Shown one piece after another: positions 35,025-47,800 of a DNA stretch of 64,000 bases. The DNA lies in contig NC_068560.1 in the NCBI RefSeq assembly GCF_022201045.2, positions 35,861,001 to 35,925,000 of the forward strand, read 5' to 3'. The position numbers were made by a program, and so were the translations under genes. Position 1 is the stretch's first letter, and every line of letters starts with the position of its first letter. The stretch is from Citrus sinensis. Lineage: Eukaryota > Streptophyta > Magnoliopsida > Sapindales > Rutaceae. The notes beneath the pieces are model-generated. The model was not told where the DNA came from. It was given only the letters and a program-made list of their open reading frames with translations, and made no database searches.

Positions 35025-38000
35025 GTTCTGTATAGAATGTATATTCTTTTCTTCTCTAATTAGATTTTAGTTGTTTTTAATAAAAGTTCAAGATCACGCG
35101 CGCGTTTGTGTGTACATATTGAAATCTTATAAATGAAATGTATTTTCTTTAAAATCTAATTGTTACCGTCTCTCACAAACTCCCATCTTATATGATTATA
35201 TCTACCAAGGCTGCCTGTTACTATTTCTCCAAAAGAAAAAGGGAGGGGCTTATCTACTACTAATCATCCGAAGCAGCGGCTAGAAAAAATGGGGCGGAGC
35301 AAAAATCAAACTAGTCTGGCCCCGGTTGTAGTTATATCTTTTAAATGACAACGATTAAAGAATAAAAAGCAAGATTCTGCAAGAAGAGTAATTTGTTTTA
35401 AAAAAAAAAAATTCATAGAAACAAAACAGTGCACAGAACAGCGGAATAGCAAACTGAGAAGTGCTGTTACTGTATTTTGTGTTGACCTCCGATTTTCTTG
35501 ACTCTTGTGACACCCTGCATATTAATTAATGATACATTCTTTGTACGAATAGATATTAGGCTGCTAGCTAGACCTATATCCGTTAAAAACTACTGATCTG
35601 ATTCCGTTTCTGATCCCTACACCTTCTCTGCAATTCGGAAAATCTGATTAAAACTAATAGTTAATATGAGTACTAAAATGAAGAAGAAAGCTGTTGTCGG
35701 GGAAGCCCCTTTTGCAATCCCGAAATGGCACTGCGAGGAATACAATGGCAGAAAGCCCGAATTGTTTGGGGAAATCAACCATTCTGCTCGTGTTTTTAAA
35801 ATCTATCGGAAAGCCGTATTAGACAATGTAATACATTTTTTGGAGAGTAATTTGGTCTTTTATAAAAGAAACATCTCTAATTGAAAAATGAATGAAATCT
35901 AACAATAATTTTGAAGTAAGAAAAATGAGACAGTTCATAAAATATTTTTGTTATTAACGGGTCCTGGTGAATTTTAAATTCTGATGAAAATTTGATTAAT
36001 TCACTAAATAATAGGGGGCGAATACAATTTGTTTTTTTAATGTAAAAAAAAAGGTGGGGGAATAGCATCTGCAATGTCATGGTTAATCGTCCAATAAATC
36101 ATAGATCTTGATCTCTATCCAAATGTACATATAAATAATTATAGAAGCTTTATCAGTCATGTACTTCAATTATTTGCCTGAGGAACAGCTTTAAATGATT
36201 AAATTTGTTAGATACTAATTATGCATCAGATTATTGCATTGTACAGATATTTATAACTGCTGTTATAGCAGACATTACACTGATATGTATAATCAGATAT
36301 ACATAACTGGCACTTATATTATTATATTAAATTTTATGAAGTACATGTCCAGCTTTAAATGATTAATTAGGTGTAAAGCAACGCTACTTATTGGGAGAGA
36401 ATCTAATTTTAGACGTTTCCTTTAAGCAACAACCTCAATATTAAATCAAGATATACGATATTGGATTCTTGAAATCACCTAATCGGGATTTTTGCTGCAA
36501 AATTTTTAACTCTACAGTTAGTGAAAAATTGCACACTTAATAATCGAATGACGGCTGATTTATCAGCTAAAATTCCAAACTTTTGGCACCATGCGTTCTA
36601 TCCCTCATCATTTTTTTTTGACTCATGTAATTTGTTCCAATCATATATCCAAGATTTATTTAATTATGTGGAGTTTTTGTCTTGTCCAAAGTATACTAAT
36701 ACATGTCCTGTTTTGGATTGAGGTGTTACAGCTACTGCGAAAAAAAATCTGTAACTGTGAAATAAAATTTAAAAATATGTAGTAAAAATATAATTTTTAA
36801 ATAATAATTTTGACAAAACTACTAAAAATATAATAAAATTTTAATTATATAAATAAAAAATTATATCAATATAGTTTCGAGAGCTGACACCTCTCCAACT
36901 CCAAAGTGGAGAAGTTTTGGGTAATAAGAATCCATAATTATTAATAGAAAAATGTAGAAGATGGAACATAAATAAAATACTGTATATGGTCCGAAAGATC
37001 ATAATAACTGATGCTTTTGTAATCATGTGCTTTATTAATTTATTTATTTTCCAGGACAGGTTTAAATGCTTTATTAGGTTTTAGGAAAAAAAAATAGTGA
37101 GAGAATCTTTATTAACAACTCAATATAATGACATCGTGTCGTGAATATTCATATTGAAAGTTTGTTAATTAAGTTATTTATTACGTAAATTGAAATTAAC
37201 CACACTTGTCGTCCATTACATCACGTCTCTTCTCAAGAAGATTTTTTTTTATCTAAATGAAGATATGCGCCATTAGATTCTTAACATCACATATATTATC
37301 CAGGTATTTATTGCAAAAGTTATCGTTTTAAATTTAATCTCACCGCTAAAATTTCAAACTTATCTTTCGACTCTGCCTTTATTTTTGGAAAGTGGGAATT
37401 AGTTAGATTTAGATATCCACTTTATAACATTATCCTTTGTATATATCAAAAGTTAGAGAGAGAATATCTTCAGTTCCATAGAAGTATACTGAATTTTAAG
37501 CTACAACTTTTTGGTCATACATGCTGTGTTTAGTATCTTGAGTTTTCACCTGTGTCCCTGCCAATCTTTGATTTTGTACCAATTACCAAATTAGTTGCGC
37601 CCCCACTTTTAGTTCCCCTTTCGTGCAGGTGCCCTTATTTTTCTTTAATGCAGACACGTTATTAAACTATATAATTTAATAGAGTCAATATAACTACACT
37701 ATTAAATCATATGACTTAATTGAGTGTCTATATATACTTATCTCAATATAAGAAAGGTCCCTCACATATATTGTTTTTATTAGTTTGATCATTTATAATT
37801 AAATGTTTAATTACCTAATTTTAGAAGTGGTGTAAAAAAATTAACCAAAAATTTTATGATATTGGATATTAAATGTAATCTTTTACCATACAGATTGACT
37901 AATTTTAATTTATACATACATGTTATATAATCAATTTATGTGTTGAATGGCCATATTTATGTTTGATCATGGTGTGATAAATAACAATACCTGTCGAATA

Positions 38001-38855
38001 TAAATGAAAATGGTTTAATATTACCTCTCGAGCATCGAATATACTTTTTCGATCAAATCACACCAACAGTATAAGGTCACTGTAAATCAGAGATTAAATT
38101 TGTCCCACACTCAAACATCTTCGGGTAAATTAGGTCCTAAATTAAATCACTTCCAATATGCCCAATTGCCCACTTGTCTTCAATAATTTGTATAGGGATC
38201 TCGTTTCAAAAACAATTTGAAAACATAGTACGCAAGAACATTATATTTTAATCAATTCACATTAATATTTAAAGAGTAATTGTCTACTTATACAATATTG
38301 AGATGCAAAATTTGACAATAAAATGATAATAACAGACGGCAATTTACAATAATACCCCATCATACGTACGTCACATATATATATATATATATATATTAAT
38401 TGCAATCCAAACCTTGTTTCCTAAAATTTGCAAACTATTGACAAATCTGTGAATGAAGCCTAACAAAAAGAAAAAACTAGTCACGATCTTGATTGAAATT
38501 TTCATTTCCAAGTTGCCCTGGGTGAAAAGCATCTCAATATGTGAGATCGAGCAAAGTTTCTGAAAATGGGCTGAACAAATTGACGCCTTTTGATCAAGAC
38601 ACGAAGGATAAATACATAACGATGCCATTTATAATCCAACTTTCTTTTTATACATGTTTTGCGTAGTTTTACAGGCAAAATGATACCATTTTATAATCCA
38701 ACTTTCTCTTTTGCTTAGAATCAACCAATATGGTAGTCTATCCATGCATATTATACTGATATTTGCATCTCTTTTGGGATGAAAAAACTGTTGCGAAAGC
38801 AAGTGTTGAGTAATTACAAATATTATGATGACTGTGACTTTTGGCGAAATATAAA
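35025..38855. other. Intergenic DNA, no gene recognised
   Basis: AT-rich sequence. An open frame of 72 codons at 35666-35884 has a reasonable first half (Lys/Ala-rich, then WHCEEYNGRKPELFGEINHS) but matches nothing I know. AT repeats lie at about 38376-38397. A short duplication, ATACCATTTTATAATCCAACTTTCT-like, occurs at about 38619-38644 and 38681-38706. Confidence 0.45.
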
Positions 38856-39298
38856 TGTGACAAATAAATGCAAAAAAAATAAGACACAATAATTTAAGTG
38901 ATTCAACGTAATGCCTACATCAACGGACAAAGACTGGAATATAATTTTACTAACAAATAGGAGTTTACAAAAGTGAAAAAAACTCTTAAAACTCAATAAC
39001 TCAATACACCCAATTGGATCCTCTTAGTACCCAAGGAAACACTCTCTCTAAACTCTTGGAGAGATCACTTGCTATGCTCTTAAATCTCACAATTTTTGGA
39101 TGATTTAGAAATACATTATGCTCCTCTATTTATAGGCAAAGCTTACAGTATGAATGCATGAAAAAAAATCTTGGTCATTTTCAATTTTAATGGCTTCGGT
39201 GTGTCTTTGGTGAAGAGCTAGAAAGCACATGCAATTATAGTCAAAAAGTTGCTAACCATATGCATGTGAAAATTGGATTCGGTGCAGACTTTTCAACA
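38856..39298 (-). mobile_element. Solo LTR or LTR fragment, copia-like, minus strand
   Basis: Read on the minus strand it begins TGTTGAAAAG and ends TTTGTCACA. A TATA-like CCTATAAATAGAGG is followed by an R/U5-like region ending CTTTGTCCGTTGATGTAGGC and AATTATTGTGTC, a layout I recognise from plant copia LTRs. There is no adjacent primer-binding site or coding region, and no clear 5-bp duplication. Confidence 0.5.
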
Positions 39299-40140
39299 AA
39301 AACAGCCAAAATCCCTCTCTTATTCGCCGATATTAACTCTTTTTTCGTTGTGATTTAAAATCTACTAAAAGCTCCTTACTATTTTCTGACTTTAAAATTA
39401 ATGTTAAAATCCACTCATATTATAATTGTCAAATTTTTCTATTAAAAAAAAAAGTTATATTAATCGAGTTGTTCAACAGAGATCTGTTGAATTTAAAACT
39501 AAACTGAAGGCACAGTAAGTTTGCTAAATAAGAGAGGTACTATTTTGGTGATTCTAAAGAAAAAAAGGGTAGCATATATCAAAAAAAGGATTTGGGTATG
39601 CTTGATATGCTATATCTAATATATTGTAGAATTCCTTCTCTTTTGGAAGATTAAGAAGAGCCTTTACATTTGTGAGATGGAACCAAAAACTATACATGTA
39701 TATATGATATATCTAGGAAGGTAACTCTTATAGCTATAATTTAACATACATATCCTTCAACTCTGAATATATTCACTCAATCCACCCTATCTTTCTGTAG
39801 GATCCAAGGCAAATCATGCGACAATCACTATAATATCTATCTCATGCTTGTATCTAAAGCTCAAACATAATTTAGTCCATGAATATATAAAATTGGTCTC
39901 AGCCTCTATTAAAAACATATAAAGAGCATCTTTGTCTCAACATAATCAAAATTGCATACTTCATATATATCTCACTTTACATGCATACATTTAAAATATA
40001 TGTATATAGTCATAAACATGCTCAAAATGTAAAATATATAGCAATTCATGTTGTGGTTGAACCTTATCTTATCATAAATTGAACTACGAGAAATCCTACA
40101 GAAACAAGAAATTGGGTAAATAGGGAAACAATAAGCTTGT

Positions 40141-40725
40141 TGTCATGGGTCGTTCAAATTTACCACCAACGGAGGCTAAATTGGTGAGCATGGGTACGCT
40201 CAGTAGAAGAGCAGTAGGGCCGGCTCAGTAGTGGAATAGTTCATACAATTAGCGCACTAAATAAGTAAACAACCCAAATTCACGAGCCAAAGTGAACAAG
40301 TCCGGCCCGATTCTAAAATTCTCTACAACTCAAAATCACTTGTAAATATCTAGACAATTCTACACTTATGTATCCTAGAACCTAAAGTATATTTAGGCAA
40401 GTTGCACAAGTTGTGTGGAAGACTCTAGACCTAGGCAAGCCACTCTATAAATAGGATATAACACTTGCCATCTTGCTCACCACCACACCACACACAACAC
40501 ACACCTTGCACAAGCAACTCAAGCATACTTTGTAAAGCTCTCTTATGTTCTCTCTTACGAGTAATAAAATTCTTTTTAGTCATATTGCTATCTTCTCTCT
40601 AGCTTTCTCACAAGCATCCTTACTTAACTAGTTTGAAAAGTTCAATAGGCTTACTTAACAACTTTTGTGTTATAAGTTGTCTATGTGCTGCACGGCTTAC
40701 TATGCAATATATTCATCCCGTGACA
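40141..40725 (+). mobile_element. Probable solo LTR, 585 bp
   Basis: The ends TGTCATGGG and CCCGTGACA are inverted with one difference, as LTR ends are. Inside are a TATA-like CACTCTATAAATAGGATA, a CAC/ACA-rich leader and a polyadenylation-like GAGTAATAAAATTC. No primer-binding site or coding region follows, and no 5-bp target duplication is evident, so it may be truncated. Confidence 0.55.
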
Positions 40726-40899
40726 TAGTGCTTCAGTGAGTGGATATAATTTATATACATAAAAATAAAGTAGTGCTGATACATAATCATATGACATAAT
40801 TCCACAATAAACACAATTTATCTCATAGCATACATGACGAAATTGCACCAAACAATACCCCGAAAAATAACTGTCATACTTGTCGGGACGACGGGATCA

Positions 40900-42275
40900 A
40901 CATAATGAAATGCAAGTAACGCAACCCAAGAGGGGGGTGAATTGGGTTTTTAAAAATAATGCAATACGATTCGCACAATAAATCAATCTAACGCCTTAAT
41001 GAAATAGAGAACAATAAATTCAAGCAAGCGTAAAAATAAAAAGAGCAAGGGAAGAGAAAAACAAACACGCGGATTTTTACGTGGTTCGGCAATCCCCGCC
41101 TACGTCCACGCCTCCAAGCCAACCGAGCTCGAGGATTTCACTATCTAAGCCTCCCAAGGCTTCAAGTTTTACAATTGACTTCCAAGGTGTCAATGAACCT
41201 TTACAACCAAGAGATTATCTCCCCAATCTCTTCACCCCAAGTGTTTCCCACACTTAAACACTCACAATTTGGTAAGGAATGAAAATTACAACAAAAACTC
41301 TCTTTAAGAGTTGATATGCAACTAATAGCTCAACAATGATTCAATCAATAATGATTTGCGTTTTGGAAGCTCAATATATGTTGTATGATCTTATATTTGC
41401 ATGTATTGGTGCTTAAAATGAAGTTTGAGTTGAGTTTTTATAGTGGAAGCCCAAAAACTAGCCGTTATAGGCAAATTCCAGCGCTCAAGCGGTTAGCCGC
41501 TTGATTTATCCGGCTAGCCGCTCAGGAACAGTAATATTACCGTTATTTTTGAATTTGCTACAGTAACACTGTTCATTGAAATTACACTTTGGCCCAAAAC
41601 TTTCTATAATTATAATATGGCCCAAAACGTCAGAAAAATTTGCAAATAGGTCCAATTTCAGAACTTCTCAAGAATAGTGTCTTTCCCAAACTTTTTAAAA
41701 TTATGATATGACCCCAAAGATTTTATTGTTTCGCACAAAGGTCCTTTTCAACATAATACCCATATTTTTCAAAGTTCTCAAAATCTTTCACTTTAGTTCA
41801 AAATATTCATAAATTATAGTATGGCCCAAAATATTTAAAATGTTTGAAAAAAACATCCAACTCCGAAATTTGATACTTATTAAAATCAAAGATTTCAAAT
41901 CTTAGCATTTAAGTCCAATTTACTTAAATCCACAAAATACTTTACTTTATAAAAATAAAATATTTTAGTTTATGAAAAGTATTTAATTAAATTAATTTCT
42001 TGAGCTTCTCAAATGCTAAATCATGCATCAATTAAATCATACCGGCTTTACAAGAATTTTTCGCAATAATTCGTCCGTTGAGCTCTAAGCTTTATTCTTG
42101 ATTTCGCCGTTGTCCGTTGAGTGTCTTCAATCTTGATTTCACTTGATTCACTTGCATAAATATTATCCTTCAAAAACTAGTGTAAATGTGAAATACAATA
42201 TTTATTATTTTTACTTAAGACACATGTTTGTTATCATCAAAATTACATTATGTGTAGCCCTTTAGGCTAACACAT
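40900..42275. repeat. Dispersed plant repeat of about 1.3 kb, class unknown
   Basis: The left part has ACGCAACCCAAGAGGGGGGT and GAATTGGGTTTTT. It is followed by TTTTTACGTGGTTCGGCAAT, CCCGCCTACGTCCACGCCTCC and a right end TTTGTTATCATCAAAATTAC, a combination I recognise as recurring in many plant genomes. It has no protein-coding capacity. Its right edge is about 45 bp before the similarity to EF-hand copy 5 begins in pseudogene copy 4. Boundaries are approximate. Confidence 0.55.
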
Positions 42276-42320
42276 AAGCATGCTCCTGCATTAGACATAT
42301 CGATCCTTGTCATTAGTCAA

Positions 42321-42637
42321 ACTAAAGGAATACGCAAAAATTGTCCAAGGAATTGGCTTTGGTTCATCGACAAGAATTATGCACAAGTTAAAGTCAGCTT
42401 AACTGAAGAGCATTTGAAAAGTGTGTTCCTGCGATACGACACTGACGGAGATGGGCGGCTTAGCAATCAAGAGCTTAAGGACTCCTTTGACAGCCTTGGT
42501 TCAAGACTCCCAGATTGGAGAGCTTGGCGATGTCGTTGTTATGCTGATTTAAACGGAGATGGGCACATAAGGAGGCAGAGTTCGATGTCCCTGTTAAATG
42601 TTTTGTCAAACACGATTATATGCCAAGAAATAGATAA
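42321..42637 (+). pseudogene. EF-hand copy 4, broken
   Basis: Similarity to copy 5 starts at KGIRKNCPRN (copy 5 has KGIPKDCYRT) and runs through KVSLTEEHLKS, a good first loop DTDGDGRLSNQE and LGSRLPDWRAWR. In the second loop, DLNGDGHI, the frame is lost: at 42570-42571 a codon has only two bases. In the shifted frame the expected tail continues as EAEFDVPVKCFVKHDYMPR and stops at 42635-42637. No in-frame ATG is present at the expected place, and a dispersed repeat ends just upstream. One base lost and no start make this a pseudogene. Confidence 0.8.
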
Positions 42638-44174
42638 CTATCACCTCAATGTTTTTTTTTTTGTTTGCAGAACCAGGTGGCTGGGAATGTAAATTGTCAT
42701 TCTACTTATCTTCCGTTTTCAGGGTTTTTCCGCGGCAAACGTGTATGAACTATGCCGTGTCCTTTTATTCTACATGGTCTTTTCTCTTTTGTTAAACAGA
42801 GTAGAAATTACGTTTAAATGTTCAAAGTAGTTTAATTTGTACCATTTTTTTCGTCTTCTGCAAGTATTGATATTACGACTAACTTCGAAATCATCATAAT
42901 TACATAGTTTATACTTAATGATATTAAGTTGTTAGGTGATTGTATGATGACCTGGTGTGTCCACACCACTAAGACTTTCTCCATTTAGAGATTTTCTTAA
43001 TCATAAACATTTCCACTTACAAACATTGCAAGAATGGGTATGATTATATATACGTTATGCAAATATGAAAAGAACCATAGTCATTATCGTAAACAAATAT
43101 AAGAAGAACTGTGACCATTATCACTTATTTTGTCTTTCATATTTATAAATAAATATGTGGTTTTGTAGCACTTAAAAATTTCAAGAGTGAAAGTTCTTTT
43201 TTTCTTATATAATTATCACTTTCTTCAAGGACTAAGGCTGAAAATGTACAATGAAAATTTTAGTTTGATGAGTAATGGTACAGGTATAAATTTTTATACT
43301 AACTTGATTAGTATAAATTGAGGTGGCAATATTGTTTCATTGCCACATGCTCTCATTTTTAAGGAAATCGACGAATAGTAATATAAAATGCAAGTGGCAA
43401 TCATATATATAACATGTCAAATTAGTTTGCAGACACATAAAATTATTAAATTAAGTAACATATGATAATTTAATATGTTATTCTTTTAATTAAGGTGGTG
43501 GATGGGGGGGGGGGGGGTTTTGGGCAAAGAATAAATTGATAAAGAATAAGTTGATAAGTAGCTCATAATGAATAGAATATGAGCTTGTTAGGTAAAAAGG
43601 ATAATATAGAATTTTAGATAATATAGAATTTTAGGCATACAATTTGCTACTAGATCTTTAATATAGACCAAAATAGAAAATAAAAAAGTTTGGAGGGGAT
43701 TCCAACCGCTTTAGGACATATATTTGATATCTTTTTCTTTCTGATGTCTGGCTAATTATTGTCAATTATTAACGGATAATAAATTTGTGTTCAAGTGGCC
43801 TAAGCTTAACTGACCTTTATCTGGTCCAAATCTAACGACAAATAACAAACACCAAGCGTGGCCGTCTAGCCAATACGATAGCATATTCTGACCGCCTTTC
43901 CTTGGAATCGCACCGACGATGGAGGGAAGATCAATGATGCATGTTACTCTGAAATTTGCTTTCCCGGCGTATCAAAATCAAATGCTCCTGGTCCACTGTA
44001 TCCAAGTAGAGTACATATGTCAATGAAAGGATTTGGCCTCTTTTTGTAATAGATTGCATCTATCCAGAAAAAATATAAAAAAACTAAAGTTCAAATTATT
44101 CTCCTTGACCAAGAGAATAAAGAAAACCCCTTTGGCTTATCGGTTAAGGAGATCAAACTTAAGAATGCCAAATG
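42638..44174. other. Intergenic DNA, no gene recognised
   Basis: AT-rich sequence between EF-hand copies 4 and 5. A G-run is at about 43506-43517. No gene was seen. Confidence 0.5.
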
Positions 44175-44176
44175 TA

Positions 44177-44184
44177 TATATAAA
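44177..44184 (+). promoter_or_regulatory. TATA box of EF-hand gene 5
   Basis: TATATAAA, about 108 bp before the ATG at 44285. Confidence 0.65.
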
Positions 44185-44284
44185 CTGTTGTCTGCATATA
44201 AATTCAAACTGCAGCACAAAAGTAAAACGAGAACTGAATATATAGTTGTAATTATTACTATCTTCTTCCTTCTTCATTAAAGAA

Positions 44285-44623
44285 ATGGCATATAGGCACA
44301 AAAATAAAGGCATACCTAAAGATTGCTATAGGACGTTGGTTCCGACAAGTGATAATAATAAGAATGCAAAAGTGAGCTTAAATGAGAGCGTAAATGAAGA
44401 GCAGTTGATGGCTTGGCTTAGGCGCTACGATACTGATGGAGATGGCCGTCTTACCAAACAAGAGCTTCAAGACGCCTTCAAAAGCCTTGGTTCTACTTTC
44501 CCGGCTTGGAGAGCTTGGCGAGCGCTACGCCATGCCGATGCTAACGGGGATGGATGCATTAACGAGGACGAGCTTCGCGAGCTTGTCAAGTATGTTATCA
44601 AACGTGGCTATGCTCTCGCTTGA
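44285..44623 (+). CDS. Small two-EF-hand calcium-binding protein, copy 5
   Basis: An intronless 112-residue protein, the longest of the intact unspliced copies because of a polar N-terminal extension of about 40 residues. Loop 1 is DTDGDGRLTKQE (residues about 49-60) and loop 2 is DANGDGCINEDE (about 85-96); both are canonical. The linker FPAWRAWRALRHAD and the tail LRELVKYVIKRGYALA follow the array's pattern. No signal peptide or membrane segment. It is the closest relative of broken copy 4, with a shared N-terminal extension, so those two probably come from the most recent duplication (inference). Confidence 0.9.
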   Translation: MAYRHKNKGIPKDCYRTLVPTSDNNKNAKVSLNESVNEEQLMAWLRRYDTDGDGRLTKQELQDAFKSLGSTFPAWRAWRALRHADANGDGCINEDELRELVKYVIKRGYALA

Positions 44624-44812
44624 TCCTAATTCAGCTAGCAAGACATCTCTACCTCAATTACATATCTTTTTATTTAACAGCTAGCTTAAATAGCATATAG
44701 CATGCAGTAATTACTAAACTGGGATTCATATTCTATATATCTGAATCCCCGGTAAGATCAGTAGAGCTAGCTAGGGCTATGAATATCTTTCGTTTCTTGA
44801 CTTCTTCTACAC

Positions 44813-44816
<4 letters not shown>

Positions 44817-44865
<49 letters not shown>
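44817..44865 (+). repeat. (CT)24 microsatellite
   Basis: A 49-base uninterrupted CT run about 190 bp beyond the stop of EF-hand copy 5; likely to vary in length between individuals. Confidence 0.95.
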
Positions 44866-44868
<3 letters not shown>

Positions 44869-47800
44869 AGTTTTCGTTTTCCTTTTTGTTTTCCTTTTGT
44901 TTGTACTGTTACTGTATCTCTGTGCATATAATAAACTATATGTAATTTATATTTAAACTTGAGCGAAGAAACTCGAGGTAGCAAGTAAACATGTTTTTAC
45001 TGTTGAACTTAGCTTTACTTTGTACATATATACCATAAGCAACCGCGTCCTGCGCGCACTTAGCAAATATAGCTGAGTCTTATAAATACTATAAATAGCT
45101 CAGTCTTGCAAATAAATCTCTGTCTTATTAATCTGTTTCTAGAGAAATTCTTGGAAAGTACCATCTCGTAGTCATAGAATCTTTCGTAATTTCTCGTTCA
45201 TTGTCTAATTGAATCTTTGTCACCTCCAAATTTAGGGGCCAACAGTCTTCAGAGTAAACTTGGGGTAATAAATAAAAATTCTCAAAGTTGTAGGGTTGAA
45301 TCCCAAAAAATTATATTTGTTGGATGCGGATTGTCCCAGAAGTTGTAAGAGAAAATTAGAGGTGGATGTCTAGAAAGATTAAAGAAAGTCTTGGAGTTAT
45401 AAATAAAATTGTCAAAGTTCCAGGGTCGAATAAAAAAAAAATTATATTTGTTGGATGCGGATTGTTTTCATAAGTTGTTGGAGAAAATTAGAGGCTGATG
45501 TTTAGAAAGATTAAAGAAAGTCTTGAAGTGGTAAAAAAAAAAAAACTGTCAAAGCTGCAGGGGTTTAATCATAAAAAATAAAATAACTCTATTCTGTAGG
45601 TCTGAGTTAAAAGTCAATAAATAAAATTAATTTTCTTTAAGGTGTAGTACTATAGCGCTTAAAAAGCTAGCGGATGGTTGAGATTGAGTTACCTACACAT
45701 TTAATTCAAGAATTATTCCCAGTCAATACATGATTGTCTCTCGAACAACAGTCACTATTAGAGTTCAATAAATTAACTCATTAACCCAATAACTAAACAC
45801 TCTTTTTTAACTTTAACCCCGAAAAGTCTAGCTCTATAGAATTTGGACCCTCACAATCACAATGTCTAATCCAGGCTCCTCTTGTCTACAAGAAGTTGGT
45901 CTACGTATACTCTTTCAAATCGAATGCTTTTCTCATCTTGCTTTTCAAGAGGAGAACTTAAAAAAATGCACCATTCTCCATCAGTTTATTTTATATATAA
46001 CTATCAAAGAAGAAATGGACAAGCATTTTCCCTAGATTGATTCTGATTCGTATGCCGATCTTTGTGGACTAGCAATTATCACAAAATATTATCTTTCATC
46101 ATAAAAACAAAGAATATAGAACACCATGCGGATAACTAAAAAAAAATTGGAATCCTATCATTCTTTGCTTAAGAAGATGAAATTCGTATTCTGCAAGTCA
46201 CATCTGAATTCTTTTCACAACTTTGTTATATGTTTTGGTTGATAAAATGTTTGATTATGATTGAGGTTGGGTAGTTATATCTTAAAAGGTACAATATTAA
46301 AGTGTTGATAAACACTAACTGCTGTAATTTGGAAAGTAAGTTGATTTTTTTTTAACACTTGTATAATGAAAAATCTATTATATATTTACTAATTTTGTCA
46401 AAATTATATTTACTACATAATATTAATTTTTATTTTATACTTATAGTTTTTTTTTTCACAGCAGCTGCAACTTATAAAGTACAACACCTCAATTCCAAAC
46501 AAGACAAAAATAAGTTTGAGATAAAATTTTATAATTGGAAATCTAGATACACTTGCAGCTAGTCTGGTAATAATACTGGAGCTATATATAAACCATTTGT
46601 TGAAAGTATAACAATAATTAATTGAATGAAAATACCACGTGATCTACACGAGCGTAACTATATAATTTGTAGAAACAATTTGTTACCCTATCATTATTCT
46701 TATGTTAGACTTTTCCTGGATCCATGTATATATTCTTTTAGTTATCTGTCTCAGTAGTAAAAAATCATGGACTTCTGCATAAAAATAACTATAGGCGTAT
46801 ATCTAACACAGTTATATATAATTAGTTAAGGGGTGATGGCATAACCATTCGACAATGCATGTGTACACATTTCCACCGGCTTATTCCTCCTTATCAATTA
46901 TCATTCTCTTACTAAAATTTGGACTGCTTTGTAGATGCTGCACGAATTATACTAAATTATGACTATGACTAGATATTTTTTTATGAGGATTCGTTGTATT
47001 AAATTTTCCTTGCGCAGCTCGGGCAATATACTTATAGAGTGTAACTTCTTGAATCGGATAAAATCGATGATCACTTATGATCTTATCATTTCCAGGGGGC
47101 ATACTTTGTATTATCCTGAAAGATAATGCGAGTTATGATCCAAGTTGATGATACAAGTATGATTATACAATGTGTTATATTAAGGAACTTGAATCTCTTA
47201 TTAATTTTTTCCCCCCGCAATTAAGCTTTTAAGGATACATGCGGCGCGGTTTATAGAACTTTTTTCATTTTTTATTTTATTAAATGCGTTTCCCTTCACC
47301 CCCAAAAAAAAAAAAAAAAATTTAAATTATTCACCCCGTTGACAATTAACAAACACATCATTTTTTTCACTTCGAAAATCACAAAAATGTTTCCACTTTC
47401 CAGGAAGCCTCAAATTTTCGATTTCCGTACGTATTTGCCTTAGCTTAATGACTTATTTTGAGATCATACATTAATAAGACTTCACGGTATTTGTTTTAAA
47501 TTAAGATGAGTAACAATTTTCAATTTGTAATTTTTACCACAGGACTAGGTTTCACTATAAACTGCATCAATTTTTGAGGGCACCAGAACCGCAAGAGACT
47601 ACAAGAACTTGAAAAGAATGGAGTTGGAATTACTTCCTTTTTTTTTTTTTTTTTCCTTTTGTATATATTATGATGATATTTAGCTTGTTTAGTATAAATA
47701 CGATAAATGTAAGTCCGCGCCATGCCTTTAAGCTAATGATGCAAAAATAAAATACAAAAATTCTGTTACTGAGTTTGTATAGTTAAAAGAATGGAATTCT

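Noticed and set aside
35666..35884. 72-codon open frame starting MSTKMKKKAVVGEAPFAIPK
   Set aside because: No recognisable domain, no clear promoter and AT-rich tail; kept only as a note within the intergenic entry.
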